64,000 nt of DNA from Glandiceps talaboti (GCF_964340395.1 NC_135556.1:25881223-25945222), one strand, 5' to 3'; counted from the stretch's first letter, positions 40,306 through 54,680 are shown. Program-made: numbers and translations. Notes: a model not told the origin generated them from the sequence alone.

Positions 40306-41008
40306 AGAAGCAAGAAGCAAGGAAATGGTCATAATTAATGAATGTGGACAGAAATAGATGCAAGGACAGATACATCGACAAACAAAACAACAGATAGCGA
40401 CACTGTTAGTAGGAGAAAGGAGGTTGACAAAAACAGAAACGTGGAGAACTTCGTGTCAGACGAACAGAGACAGACTGAGAAATAACAACACTCAAAGAAC
40501 ACATTTCCTGTCAGGTATGAAAAGTAGAATTTTAGATCTCGTTATTTTGCAAAATTTATATATTATAGTTTCTACTATCTCAAATCTATAGACATTAAAT
40601 CATAATGCATGGGGTCAAGGGTCAATGGTTCGGCAGAACTACTCTTGCTTTGAGTCAGATCCAGACCACATGATCGATCATTGTAAGAACGACTCAGCTG
40701 CGCAGGAAATTTCCTTAAGCATGAAAAATGTAAAAATAGCCTAAAATATTGAATGTGAGGCTCCCTAGGGAATGGGCATTACTGAGTATTAAACACAATG
40801 ACAATTAAGTATACTCTATATACGTGATTTCGTATCGCTTTTATGTTGCTTTGTCATATTCAGCTTTTTAGATTCTCTTAGAGATAGTGATGAGTATGAT
40901 TTTAGCTTGGTGTTGACAGATACACAATTACATGATAGATTATCAATGACTCTCTCTCTTGGCTTTATTTCTATCTCTGTCTCTCTGTATGTGTATGCCT
41001 CTCTTTCT

Positions 41009-41089
41009 ATGTATGTATGTATGTATGTATGTATGTATGTATGTATGTATGTATGTATGTATGTATGTATGTATGTATGTATGTATGTA

Positions 41090-41160
<71 letters not shown>

Positions 41161-41177
41161 CTGCCTGCCTGCCTGCC

Positions 41178-41234
<57 letters not shown>

Positions 41235-41254
41235 GCCTGTCTGTCTGTCTGTCT
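41009..41254. repeat. Compound microsatellite GTAT-GT-GCGT-CTGC-CTGT
   Basis: Ordered blocks are GTAT (41009-41095), GT (41095-41122), GCGT (41122-41160), CTGC (41161-41178) and CTGT (41179-41254, one CTGC interruption). Adjacent tetranucleotide blocks differ by one or two base changes. Overlapping open frames on both strands are artefacts. Confidence 0.98.
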
Positions 41255-42703
41255 CGTAGGCATCTTTAGATAGGAAATACGTCCAGTCTTGCAGAATTTT
41301 TTTTAAAAATGGACTCCTCTGGAAACTTTTGCAATCAGGTAAATTCTAGCTAAATAGTGTGATATAATAGAAGGAATGACAGGGAATATCAAGGAATTGC
41401 AAGATGTAGTATTTAATAGGAATGATGACAAAGGTAACAAGGTAAAGCTAACACTGCTGTAATGATGGAAAAATAGTCTATGTACTGTTACAGTAATACT
41501 TGGTATATGGTATAAAGTATATATTTGTTTTGCTCAGCTTATTGTGTGTTTGCAGTATAAATGAAAACGAGACCACATATCCCTGTGTGGTACGCATCGT
41601 CAACAATAATCAGATAGACATGTGTATGAATAACAAGTGGGATATTTAACAAAATGTCAGCCATTGCTCTTTGTCGGATAGAAACGTCATCATTTTGATA
41701 CTGTTTAGGGCACTGGTGTTTCAGTCATATATTATCATTTTAGATTTGAATATCATACGTTACATATACAATTCACAACTCAGGTAGGTAAAAGGAACTG
41801 TATGTGATAATAATAGGAAGCTTTTGAATCCTCTGGGTTCTACAATTAAATTGCTCATTTAAGTTTCAATAAATGATACATCATAGTTTAAAACTACCAT
41901 AAGTTGTCCATTAAAGTTATATAGTCACCATGTGGTGAAATCACTCTTTACCAAACGAATTGTTCATATATGTTACATCGGTTTAAAGTGTAAAGTTGGG
42001 GCCACTAAAGCAACTCTTCTGTTAGAATTACCGTTGTAGAATCTTTTATGAGCTTTGGGTTATTTTACGCCCCCCCCCCAGTACACCCACTTTTGAGATT
42101 GTGTTGTCACGTTTCTGCTTCGATTGTGAGATGATTTCCCGCTAATTTCATGGAAATGTCAACCAGAATGGAAAGCTGTGCAATCTATAAGGCCGTTGAT
42201 GATGGAATAACCCTTTATCATGTTTATGGTCATTTCGTCTATCTTACATCTAAATTGACTATTAATGCTATCACGTGACCTTCATCATCTTATCAACGTT
42301 TTTATCATTACCACAGCAGTTTAAATCTGAATCTAACCTTTGACACTGACCATTCCATTAATGGCCATAATCACGGCAATGTAATGTTAAAGAGACTTGG
42401 ATGGCAGAAACCAACTTTTAACAAATTAAATTACATTTTTCTTTACACGTTTTAGAGTACTGAATTTACACATCATAGATGCTATGAGAGCAAATCAGGA
42501 AAATTTATTGCCGTTGTTTATTGCTGGCTGTGGTAACCGTTGTCAGATATTTCTATGTAATATTACACGACGATAAAGTTTACGTTTAATTCAAAATTCA
42601 AATTATATTCAAAATAACTTTCCTCTCATGCTTGATAATTAGTTGAATAAATAGATTGATTGGTATTCAGTTAGGTATGTATCATGAAAAATATATAGGC
42701 AAA

Positions 42704-42921
<218 letters not shown>

Positions 42922-43591
42922 GCCTCTGTGTCGTGTGTACGTATTATGCATTGGTGTTTGTTTGTTTGTTAATGTACATTTGTATCAATCCATATACGTA
43001 TCTTTCGAAGACGACAATCATTTTAGAGAAATTTTAGACATATTACGTGTAATATGTGAAATCAGGTAGAGTAGTTTTTACTTGCACATTTATATTCTAG
43101 GGCAATTGTCTTTTTACTGTATTAGTATGAGTTGCGGCAAGTGATACTTGGATCTATTGCAGACAGAAAGAAGTCAATGCATGTATGAATTACTGAATGT
43201 TGTGATCACGCCTCGACCTGTGTAACCCTTCACTCTTCAGTAATTACTTCACACGCTCCTCGCGATGTTGGCTTTCATCAGGTTCACTGCACATGTTCAA
43301 ACGGCGAGCAAGTTTAATGCACCCATTAAACTCAGTTGTCTTGATCCACTTTTGTACATAAAAAGGTAGTTGTATCAAAGAAACTGCGCTTCGTCTCAGG
43401 AGGTTGCCCGCATGATGACAGGTAAAATATTTCTTTCGATAAAGGAATAAGGGAGTATTTTTGAATATCAATATATTTATAGTCAGCTTTCGTTATTGTA
43501 CATATACCACAGTTTGATTTGTACTTCTTGGAAATAGCCGTTTGACAAGTTAATGGTATGAACGTGTACATGTATGTGTACTTGCATATAA

Positions 43592-43622
<31 letters not shown>

Positions 43623-43624
43623 TG

Positions 43625-43655
<31 letters not shown>

Positions 43656-43673
43656 TGTATGTATGTATGTATG
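43592..43673. repeat. (GTAT)n microsatellite
   Basis: About 20 GTAT units carry a single one-base slip (TGTAATG) at about 43653. Confidence 0.97.
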
Positions 43674-44412
43674 CCAACTTGGTTTGTTTGTTTTTTACAG
43701 TGTATAAATATTAAATCGCTGATACAAAATGGAAGGATGTAAATCAAATATTGTTCCAAATCCAAGTTACAATTTTCAATCATGTCTGAAGTTAGGTTTT
43801 CTTTTTCATCACCCGAACATACAATCCCTAATGAAGGGGATTCGTCTAATATACCCACGTAATATAGAAAACAGAGAAAGGTGTGTTATGAATGACAAGG
43901 AGCATGTGGTTTGACACCTCAAGGCAATGCGGTACCTACGCATAGTATTGACATAGGAGTTAAAGAATTTTTTCGACAAACCACGAACGATGGACAAAGA
44001 AACAGACAACGTCCCAAACTCATAGTACATTTATTTATATCTGCGCGAGACTTATTAATTTTAAATCTTCAAATGCACTTCCTTTGGGAAACACAAGAGT
44101 ATGATTTGGGAATCCTGTGGTACTCCGAGATCTGCTGTCAACTTCTTGTTGCCCAGTTTAATGTTTAATACAAACTGATTTTCAATTTTCTTCAAGTGTG
44201 AGTCTGAGAGTATCGATGAGTGAACTGTATATGGGACAAGTTAATCCCGCCATTAATAATTCAAATACTTTTAACGAGTTCGTCAACTTTGCGTTCACAG
44301 AGCGTGTAAGAGCGTTAAGGTTTAAAAGATTCGATTTTCCAAGACAACGTTCTACACGTCTTCATTCTGAGCAAACAGATAACAAGTTAAATTTTATCAG
44401 TCAACCTTCTTG

Positions 44413-44425
44413 GTTGCTTAGCAAC
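44413..44425. promoter_or_regulatory. RFX-type X-box motif
   Basis: GTTGCTTAGCAAC is a perfect palindromic X-box. There is no recognised gene beside it. Confidence 0.4.
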
Positions 44426-44612
44426 AGGAGACAATTTGCGTCGTGTCTTTTATCCATAGTTGCACTTTCGACACATTGACGTTACGTGACATGTGATACA
44501 CTTACGTCATCTCCTAACCATAGTTGGACATAAAGCAGATTACCTTTACAACTCTCCTAGCTTTAACTGGGGTAGTACTTTGATGAGACAACCAACAATA
44601 TATCGACTGAAA

Positions 44613-44684
44613 ATTGTTAAAATACCAATATTTATAATCGTTAAAATACCAGTAATTAGAATTGTTAAAATAGCTATAATTAGA
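44613..44684. repeat. 24-bp tandem repeat, three copies
   Basis: AT(T/C)GTTAAAATA starts at 44613, 44637 and 44661, each followed by a diverged CC(A)RTAATTAGA-like tail. Confidence 0.85.
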
Positions 44685-45112
44685 CATTACACACAATATG
44701 TTAATTAGGGGTCGATGGTATCCATAAGTAGTATAGCAACAGGTTGAAACCGTGATCGCATTAGAGGTACTTGTTTTAGGGTGCGGACCCAGAAATTAAT
44801 TTGATTGGATTTATTGTACCAGATTATGTATACTGCTACACAAATACATTTACCCAGAGGTGATTCAATATTGTTTAGTGCGCGCGTTAACATTACATCT
44901 ATCAAAACAGTTCCAAAGCACATTCCAGTTGCAGGCGGTGCGTAGAATGTGCCTTGGGGACGAATTCCCCTGAATATCGAAGTTATACAGACCTCTCTAA
45001 ACGTTGCTACATCAAAGCTTGTTCCTGGTTCATTTGAAACAATAGGTTTGTTTTACAATATTTTTTTAAGGGAATTGAATTTTAGTTTCCCATAGCGTAT
45101 AACACATTACTC

Positions 45113-45169
45113 GGCGACCATATTGGATTACGGTGGCCATATTGGATTACGGCGACCATATTAGATTAT
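45113..45169. repeat. 19-bp tandem repeat, three copies, with GCCATATTGG-like core
   Basis: Units start at 45113, 45132 and 45151: GG(C/T)G(A/G)CCATATT(G/A)GATTA(C/T). The core CCATATTGG resembles a YY1-type site, so the repeat could be a small cluster of binding sites. This is motif resemblance only. Confidence 0.88.
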
Positions 45170-45552
45170 AAAATGGGTTAATTTTGATATCTTATTGACC
45201 TCTATTTAATATTTGAATTGTGGTCTTTGACTTTTTTCTTGATTTTATTTGAGGATGGGTTGGATGTATCCTGAAGAGGGTAAAGGCAAACTACGAAGAC
45301 TTTAATTTTCGAGATGTATATATATTACGTTAACAAGAGATTCTTCGTTTTCGTATTTTTTAAGGAAGTTGGGTATGCTTGCTTTGTCGTCAAAATTAGA
45401 CAGAAATGACATCATTTTAGAAATATGTTTGACTTGTTGCAGAACACAGTCAATGAACGTACGATCGATAAATGTATTTCAAAACAACAAATGATAAAAA
45501 CTATAAACTTGAACGTATTATTGTTATATATTCTACTCTTTAATGATTGTTT

Positions 45553-45882
45553 ACCTGTATTGTTAAAATGTTACGTAAATATACATTTGTTCCAATATCA
45601 GATATCAATCTTTTTGTTTTGTTTTGTTTTTGGAGTAATAATTTATTTTCATACACCAATGCATGATACTCGCGGTGTTTTACAATAAAGGTTCCACTGT
45701 TTCTTCAATGAAAGCTCACCTGTATTGGTAAAAAAGTTACATAAAATATGTCATTTGTACCAATCTCAGATATTAAGTTTCTTTCTTTTCTTTTTTCCGG
45801 AGTTTATTTTCATTCACAATACAGTACACTTCGTGGTGTTTTACAAGAAAGGTCCAACTGTTTCATTCAAACCACTAACAGG
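45553..45882. repeat. Diverged 165-bp tandem duplication
   Basis: ACCTGTATTGTTAAAATGTTAC (45553) pairs with ACCTGTATTGGTAAAAAAGTTAC (45718). Both copies continue through CATTTGT(T/A)CCAAT, a pyrimidine tract, GGAGT, TTTATTTTCAT, CGTGGTGTTTTACAA-type sequence and CCAACTGTTTC. Divergence is moderate. Confidence 0.85.
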
Positions 45883-48800
45883 TGTTTTCTGAAAGTTTCA
45901 CCATTTTTTATATATTTAACGGTAACTACCATTCTCAAGCGCCATTCTTATTTTCCCGCCTTTCTGATTTCACAGTTTGACGATCTGTTGGTATTTGTCA
46001 TCGTGGTCCATCACAAAGTTCCATAATTACCTCATTGACTGCCACTCACGCGTGAAGGGTATAGTACAATTCTATTTTGATTAAAAAAGTTATAGTGTTC
46101 ACGCGACCACTTCCTTAAACAAAAACACGAGTTACATTACTAACTCTTCCATAGTTCGATGTGAAAACAAATTTGACATGAACTAAATTAATGGTTTGAA
46201 AAACTTCATTTTTACAAATACTTCTTTCCAAGGGAAATTGATTAATGCTATCTTTTTTGGAGCCAGTGTTAATTTCAAGGTAATCAGTAACATCTTGAAA
46301 TAGTTATATTGTAGTTCCAATTATCAATGGGTATTGAAGCAAACAGATCAAAGGACAACGTTCAACTTTAGCCCTGATTTCGTTGATTAGTTTTACCTTG
46401 ATATGTTCTACGAGGGCTCCGCCACAACCCATATCCAAAATATTAATTTCACATTTCGGGGAAAAATGTTGCTGAAAAATTGTAGACATGCATGAATTCA
46501 AAATTCAAAATTCAAAAGTACAAACGCAGTCAAGCGTAACATCTGTAACAGATAACAAAACACAGCGTAAAATAATTCTAATTATTATCTTTTTATCAAC
46601 ACTGTAGAACTGTAGTCAGTGTTTGTAACAGAGTATTACTATAAGTGTACACGTGTACATATGTGCATATGTTTAAGTATAGGTACACATAATGGATGGA
46701 GAAAAAAAGGAGTGAAGAAAAATATATATACGAAATGAAATGGATATATCTAGCATGTAATATTCTCTTTGATGATGCCGCCCATTGATCACATATGTAA
46801 AGTATAAAGTGAAATGTGTCAAAGAGTTGCCGTCTTGTGGTCACGTGACCCAATGTAGGATTTAGTGAATGATCGATCACTTAATCAATACCGTGTTATC
46901 TAAGTTACCATCACATCCACTGAGAGGAACAGACACATTCTGTTGTCAGATTCACGACCCCTAGCTAAAAAGGTGAAATCTTGTTCATTAGAGATTTACA
47001 AAGCTTTAGGTGAACAGGTCGAGGCGGCGCTTTTATAATGTAATTGGCTTTTCTCTGAGTTGAAATCATTGTTAGAAATGACATGGACATTGCTTAATAA
47101 CGAACGTCTAGATATATAGTTGATTTCATAAGCTTCAATGCCCCGGGCGTCTTTAATCATTTTCGTTGACAATGTTAGTGTAATAATACCCCATGTATCA
47201 TTACCCTATCCGCATATAACACAACATATACAGTTTAATATTCCTCATACTGCCACACTGCGTTTTCTCATACATAACTCCAACCAACTTTAATTTCGGC
47301 ACTTCTACCCCATGTGCTTTGTCGGTGACAACGAACGCACACACCTTAGTAACGTACATGGAGAATATCAACAATAGAGACAATTTAGAGTTCATGTTAC
47401 TGCTAGCTTTAACGATGTTATAATCACGTTTAGTTTTCAAATTAAATCAAAGACGTGTGTTTTGTGTAAGGTCTCTCAAAGTGTACGTTGGCTGTTTTTT
47501 CGTATTGTAGTATTTGATATATAGTCATACAGTGTTTGGTTTTTTGTGTCATGTTTTGTCGCTTGTGTTGTCAACAGACAGTGTACACTTGCTCTATTGT
47601 GTGTTTTTGGTTTCTGGAGTTTCTATTTTGTTTTGGCTTCATGCCGATTTATAATATAATGTATTTGAGTCCAGTGCATAAGGCATAATACAACCATTAA
47701 GCCTTACAATGCAGAAATAATGATTGTCTTGAAATATGTAAAAGTAACGTCTCGCATATTTCTTTCAGAAAAAAAGCGTTTTTGGATATTGATTGTCATT
47801 TGATATTGCCTTGATCCTGAGTACCTATACCCTGTTCTTTTTACTTCATTAATTTAACATTAATTTAACAAAATTGGATCAGCGTCTTAAAACCATAGTA
47901 ACCATTTTGCGGCAACAGTGGGTCGCTTCCCTCTGGCCAAGAGAGAGGATAAACAATGTATTGAGAAAATACAGGCGTTTGAACCATAGATCCTTGTCTA
48001 TAATTGAACATACGAATAGAGTAGTCTGCTACATGTGATATTTTATCAGCCGACATATCCAATCGTACATGCACGTTTACACGGACTCCCTTCTATTTTT
48101 TATTGCGTAATTTGAAAATAAAGTGTTGTGGTACATGTGTTTTATTACCAAATATAGACTGCCTTTATGAACAGGAAGACCAACTCCAGGGAAAGTATAA
48201 TGGCAGTGTGTAAAGAGTTTGTAAAGTTATATGATTTAAAGGGAAACTAACTTTATGGAGATGACAACATGAATAAACTACACACACGTTAAGTAGTTAA
48301 CTTTCATCGCATAAATGCTGATGACCCTTTTATAGAGTGATTTGATTCTTGGTGATAAAAGTAAGATTGCTACAGGTGGAAGTAAGGTTAAATAACTATT
48401 GGAGCATATGAACGATGTGTAAAGATTTGAAGAATTCATTACTAGAAAGTGTACTTGGAGGGAAAATCCAAGTCACTAAATAGAATCGTTAGATAATTTA
48501 TTATTCGAAGGAAATTTCGCAATGAAAGGATATAAGGTCACATTGACATTACGTCGATCGTGTTTTGTGTCAGAAAATAACTTTATACAAATAACAAATC
48601 AACTACAAAATAATATCTAGCCCGGAAAGCACGATAAATAGGAACTTGGAAACTAAAACCAGCACCCACCACACGTGAATTCAGTCGATGAACGTGTCAA
48701 ATCAGTTATTTCTGCAAACTGAGCGGATATTTGGTGTTTTCTTCGCTATATTTATCATTTTAAGTAGCATATCAGGACTACACTTGAAACGGTAACATAT

Positions 48801-49169
48801 AATGTACAAGTAATGTGTATGTCAATTGACAGCTTTGTTTTATTTAAAAAAATCTACCTTGAACTTTAAAAAGAAGTAAATTGATATCCCGATCTGTATT
48901 TATCCCGTGTTCGCAACGCACGGTGAAGGCAATCACGTGACCATGAAATTGATAAATGGGATAGGAGATATAAGGAAAACGTACAATCACGCTTGAAGAG
49001 TATCATGCATAAATCTATTCATCACTTAACTATGTGTAATTTACAACCCTGTCGCAACATTCAATATTTTCAATTTGTTAAATCACGGTTATGTGTGTGG
49101 CATTGACATTCCATTAGGCAAAATAGTGTGTGCGACCACGTGACTGATTGCCCCCTTAAGCCCACGTAC

Positions 49170-49359
49170 GATTTTATGCAAATTTCCGAATCTTTAGATC
49201 TGACTAATTGCATTTGACTTTCAAAGACTAAATAAATCCATTTTCAATTTTCTGCTGCGGTAGGCGCACAATATTCACTAATGGTTATTACAACTGTTGG
49301 GATTATGCCGGTCTCTGTTTGATTAAAATACGGAGAGCCGAAAATGGAAAGATCTTTTC
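49170..49359 (+). repeat. Dispersed repeat, copy B
   Basis: This is the partner of the copy at 29810-29990, 19 kb away, with long near-identical blocks beginning at CTAATTGCATTTGACTTTCA (about 49203) and ending at AAAATGGAAAG. The best explanation is a short interspersed element or MITE of unknown family. A duplicated regulatory element is the alternative. Confidence 0.88.
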
Positions 49360-50261
49360 AACCTATATATACATTTGTTAAAGACTTGTCAGGTATTCCA
49401 TTGTCACCTGTATTACAGGTGAGCATTATTCTAGTATACTCGAACAACAGCGCATATGCTATTCCGAATATCGTAGTTTTAAAATGTGAGCCTATGGCTT
49501 TGCCTATTTTGAAAATAAAATATAAATGTGTGTGTGCTTTGCTAATAAAAATGTTACTGTTTTTTTTCAATCATTTCATTTTAATTTTTCCATTCCGTCA
49601 CATTAGGCGTTAATTTGACACTGCCACACTGAAAAAATACATTTTGAAAAGTCTACAATGTACATTTGTATAGTACATGTACTACTATGATTTTGTTGGG
49701 AAAGAAATCCAATGGTAAATGTATAGTTTGCATAACCTCATATATCTTTCAATACCATTCTATCTGTTTCTACTCGCAAATATTTCATATTTTGAGACAA
49801 TTGTTCATGTAGGGACACTATTATCAATGACATTTCATCATCGTAAACCATAGCTCTTTTACGACACCGTCCACGACGCACCGCAGTGTCGCGGAAAAAA
49901 TAACAGCTCTGGTTTGCGAGAATGTGACTGCTTGGTGACAAATATATGTTAAAATATCGACTTGTTTATAACTAAGTCACCGTAAGGTGTAATCGTTGAT
50001 CGACGGTATACAAGCATTACATAGAGTAAAATAAACACTACACAGTGTATATTTTGTCATAATAATTTAATTCTAGACATTGGTCATAAGTTCCCATTTG
50101 TACTCACGCATGGCACTGTAATAGGGCTTAGCCGTTGACATGGGCAACACATATACCTTATTTTGATAAGTGAGTCAGAATTAGGATTGATCGATTTCTG
50201 TAAAGTTTCGGTTAATTTTGGTTACTGCTGTGAAGTTTACAGTAACAACTACCGTGGCTGT

Positions 50262-50845
50262 TAAAGGCCCACTATTAAACCCCAGGTTCTCACATTAGTG
50301 GTACATGTATCTTATCAGTGGAGTCTTAAAGGCCCACTATTCAATCCCAGGTTCTCACATTAGTGGTACATGTATCTCATCAGTGGAGTCTTAAAGGCCC
50401 ACTATTCAATCCCAGGTTCTCACATTAGTGGTACATGTATCTCATCAGTGGAGTCTTAAAGGCCCACTATTCAACCCCAGGTTCTCACATTAGTGGTACA
50501 TGTATCTTATCAGTGGAGTCTTAAAGGCCCACTTTTCAACCCCAGGTTCTCACATTAGTGGTACATGTATCTTATCAGTGGAGCTTAAAGGCCCACTTTT
50601 CAACCCCAGGTTCTCACATTAGTGGTACATGTATCTTATCAGTGGAGTCTTAAAGGCCCACTTTTCAACCCCAGGTTCTCACATTAGTGGTACATGTATC
50701 TTATCAGTGGAGTCTTAAAGGCCCACTTTTCAACCCCAGGTTCTCACATTAGTGGTACATGTATCTTATCAGTGGAGTCTTAAAGGCCCACTATTCAATC
50801 CCAGGTTTTCACATTAGTGGTACATGTATCTTATCAGTGGAACCG
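50262..50845. repeat. 65-bp minisatellite, nine copies
   Basis: AAAGGCCCACTATTCAA begins copies about every 65 bp from 50264 to 50782. One copy lacks a single base (GAGCTTAAAG). Shared parts are CCCAGGTTCTCACATTAGTG and GTACATGTATCTTATCAGTG. Copies differ at ACTATT/ACTTTT, AATCCC/AACCCC and CTTATC/CTCATC. The copies abut, which excludes a CRISPR array. Confidence 0.97.
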
Positions 50846-51689
50846 TAAGGATTACATAGGATCATTCTTTTGTTCAGGACCAACTCTTTCTGTATATCTC
50901 TGCCAGACAACTGTTTTCTTCACATCTACAGTTCAATTGTAATCTGAAGGCGGCCTTTAATTGCAATGCCGGACTTCAATTGAGTCATCGAAAAACGCAA
51001 TTACACATTATTTTAAATATTAGCTGATCAAATGAATTTGGGGTGGAGATTACCCTACCATAATACCGTCACGTCGTACGGTACAGTAATGAATGAACGC
51101 GGCCGAATATTTCTGTGATCGTGCTGGGGTGATCGTGGATCCTTGGGACTGGGTCGGCACGTTTTTGTTCATCATGTTTAATGTTTTGTTATGGAAGATG
51201 TTTTTTTCCGCTGTATGCACTTATTTTACTTTCAGAACTTAAAGCCGTTATTAAACTATAACCTTCGTTGAAATGTATGTCATATAGCTGCACATCGCTG
51301 AGTTATGATTCACGGAACGCAAACTACTTTGGTTATGAAAATCGGAGAGAGGAAATTAATAGAACCTAAAAAGTAAGGTAATTATTTCACATGCAATATT
51401 GCGTGCCAAATATCGAGCAATGTAAACAAAGAAAAACGAAGTCATGAATCGATTGGAGTAATTACAAACGTGAATTCCAAATCTCTCGCCATGTGCTTCT
51501 CTTTACGAGAACTCTGAAATAGCACAACGAGATCATGACATCGTTTCTGAAGGAAAATAAAATCACAAAGGGGTAGACTATTACATTGTATATCAATCAA
51601 TCTTTTACTCCTGTACAAACTCAGCGGTATGTGATCATTACTTAGTCATATAAAAGTGATAATCGGCAATATCATTTTAAAGTAGCTAA

Positions 51690-51862
51690 AACACACCATA
51701 TCTTATCCGTTGGAATCACACATTTTGGATTTTTTATAATTTTAGTTAGAAAATAGCGAGAACAGATGCTGTAAAATCTTACTTGTTGGAATAACACATT
51801 TTTGAGTTTTTAAATTTAATTTTGATACCCGCTGGAATCGCGTATTTTGCAGTTTTTAACTC
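51690..51862. repeat. Decayed tandem repeat with TTGGAATCACACATTTT motif
   Basis: Related segments begin at 51710 (TTGGAATCACACATTTTGGA), 51786 (TTGGAATAACACATTTTTGA) and 51832 (CTGGAATCGCGTATTTTGCA). Each is followed by a TTTTTAA-rich tail. Confidence 0.65.
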
Positions 51863-52101
51863 GAGGCAGCAGAGAACGGGATTTCTGAGTTATATAAAAT
51901 ATGTATTGGGAGTATCCTTGCCCTCGCAACCCCTCGATTTCTCAACTAAGAACACAGTGACTGTAATGAGATATCAGTCTTTGTGCCGTTATAAAATTTA
52001 CAGTTGCCTCTGGTAAAGAATCAAATTTTGAAAATCATACAACAAATTAATATTTCACTTGCATGTAAAGGTCGAACAATTAACCATGATCATATGAGAA
52101 T

Positions 52102-52264
52102 GGATTTTGTTATCGACAGTATTTAACTTGAAAATATTTCAGAAAGTGGTCTATTTCTAGACTGTAATATACACTAAATGTTGGATTTTTGTCACCGATA
52201 ATATTTAGAGTGAAAAGATTTCAGAAAAAGATATATATCTACTCTGTGATATATACTAAATGCT
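52102..52264. repeat. Diverged tandem duplication, about 80-bp unit
   Basis: GGATTTTGTTATCGACAGTA (52102) matches GGATTTTTGTCACCGATAAT (52182). The order of ATTTCAGAAA, TCTACTCTGTGATATA/CTAGACTGTAATATA and CACTAAATG is shared. Confidence 0.75.
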
Positions 52265-53242
52265 GAACTGACTTGAATAAATATAAGTTTCACTTATAAC
52301 TGGGGTAAACTGGGATTGAAATGAATTAGATGATATATGATTTCAGGGATGACTTTCAACTGTTAATACAGTAGAGTAGAAGCTACAAATAATTCAGATT
52401 GCTACGATTCCGCAAACTTCGAAAGTCAGGTTAAAGTGGAAAATCGTATCATTTCTACAGGTTTCCAAGACCTATGGCGCCATTATTTAAAGAAACGACT
52501 CCACCTCTAAAAGATGTCAAGGGATATAGCATATGTACAGGTAGGGTTTCCTTGGAGGTCAAACACGAAAAACAATAATAACAGATTTTTTTTTATCTTA
52601 GACCAACTTTATGATTTCATGACACATTCAATTATTAGGAAAATAAACTTTGTAAAGAGTTTGCAAAAATACTAATTTCAAATGACTTAATCTGTTCAAG
52701 TAGTGCGTCTCAGAGTGAGGTAGGTACGTGTAGATTTCGTTTGTTAATTTCTGATCTAATCTACTACTTCATTTGAATGAGTGTACTACTAAAATATAAT
52801 AAAATGTAATATTAAAATAAGGAATATTAAAATAAGGAATATTATGTTGATGATCACAAGCTTCGAAATGTATTAAATGTCTACACCTTTCATTGGATGT
52901 GTTACATGATACATACATAATACCATCCTTCAGACTGAGTGTAGGGGCATCAATTTCGCTGGTGTCAACATGATGTTGTCAATTTCCTTCATAAGACCAC
53001 ACGTTTACCAGTTTGAGGAAAGTGGAAAATTTGCAACATGTTTTTTTTGGTACACAATCGGAAGAAGCTTATTTGGTGTATGGACTGACCAACGTATAAT
53101 GCATATGCAAGTAGCATTCGCCAACGTTTGTGTCGACAGACTAAAATTATAATTATGTTTTTGAACAGAGCGACAATCTAATTACTGAACGAAAACACAG
53201 TATACAAATATATCATAGGCCAAGATATTAATAGGAACACTT

Positions 53243-53366
53243 GAAGAGAGGAAGCATGGAGGAAATGTAGACTCCCTATCATACTCCAGGATATCAAAAA
53301 GAAAAGAATACAAGAGCAGTATAGACCCCCTATCACACTCCAGAATGTCAACATGAAAAGGGAACA
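53243..53366. repeat. 54-bp tandem duplication
   Basis: TAGACTCCCTATCATACTCC at 53278 and TAGACCCCCTATCACACTCC at 53332, with purine-rich lead-ins before each, show an older duplication with about 15 percent change. Confidence 0.8.
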
Positions 53367-54680
53367 ATGATTGAAATGTCATCATCCTCAGCAAAACTAC
53401 ACTCGACTAACTTAAAGAAAAGACTTCAAACTGGTTTAAAGGAAAGCCAAACAATTTTTTTCTCATGCGCTTTACAGAAAGATTGTTGTCAGTCCACCAT
53501 TTGTACAAAAGTAAGCGATCATGGTCGTAACATAAATAACAGATTAAATTTGATCGACACTAAAAACATAAGTAGCAATATTCCAAAAAATAATTGAAGG
53601 GTGTGAATGTTTGTGAGGAGTGGTGGTATAAATCGGATATCGCCAATAGCAATGTGCACTTTTGTTGTTGTACCCCGTGCATGTACAAGAGGGTATAGAT
53701 ATCACGTTTTGTTACAACATCGTCATTCTGAACTCAGGGATGAATCAGCTGGAAAACGCCCCAGGCTTTACAACGCCATAGGAGTAGAAGTGTTACATCG
53801 GACTAGAACTTTGTACGACATGGCTGACAGTATGACCCCTACGGTAATGAAATTTCCCAATTTTTCCGCCTATTGACATTTCCCTTACTTTCTGATCGCC
53901 GCACAAACACAGGATTCGTGACGATTCCGGTGAAATACGCACAAACCCAATTACTTGCTACATTTCGTGTCAATTAACAAATTAGTGAAATCTAGTCTGG
54001 AGAAACGAGGAAAGGGATCACTCTCCAGTTAGTTGAAGGATGTTTATTCCGTTGTCGGTTTTCCTAATCCATAATAGCTTTATCGTCTTGTGGAACAGAT
54101 GTTAGGTCAGACCTATACAGTTACCAAATTAATCACATTTAGTGTGTATATTTTGTGGATTGTACGTCGTCTTTATTTTATGCAAACTGATATCTTAGTA
54201 GGGATTTACTCATCATATCCTGATATATCTATGCCGACCTTCTGGGATTTAATCAAAATCCGTTATGACTGTATACAGATCGAATTTCTGTAATTCACCA
54301 CCTCCTTAATGTAGGGTTTCACTTGGAAATATCCCAATAAGTCGTTATCATGTGATAGAGGAGTGCATATTTCGGCGTCATGAAAGGGATTAGTGCTGGC
54401 AACACGGATCCCGGGGACTAAATCACTAACCTTTACCGTAATCCTTTTCCTCATTATTGTACAGGTTTCTCTAAAACCTCTTCTTTAATTTCCTCTCTCT
54501 CTTTGTCCTTCTGTATATTTACATCAGTTTTCTAGGTTTTCGCTAATGTGAGGAATCTGATCTGTGATCCCCTTTTTTCTCTGCGATTGTGTTCATTTCC
54601 TTGTAGATTTTTCCTCGGACAACTTTCTCTAAATCTGGCAAGCAACGCATCGATCAATAAATTTCCCCCGTTTCCCTCTC

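Noticed and set aside
53607-53876. 89-residue frame with a basic segment (RACTRGYRYHVLLQHRH)
   Set aside because: No family resemblance and no adjoining exons. It was treated as chance in CpG-containing intergenic DNA.
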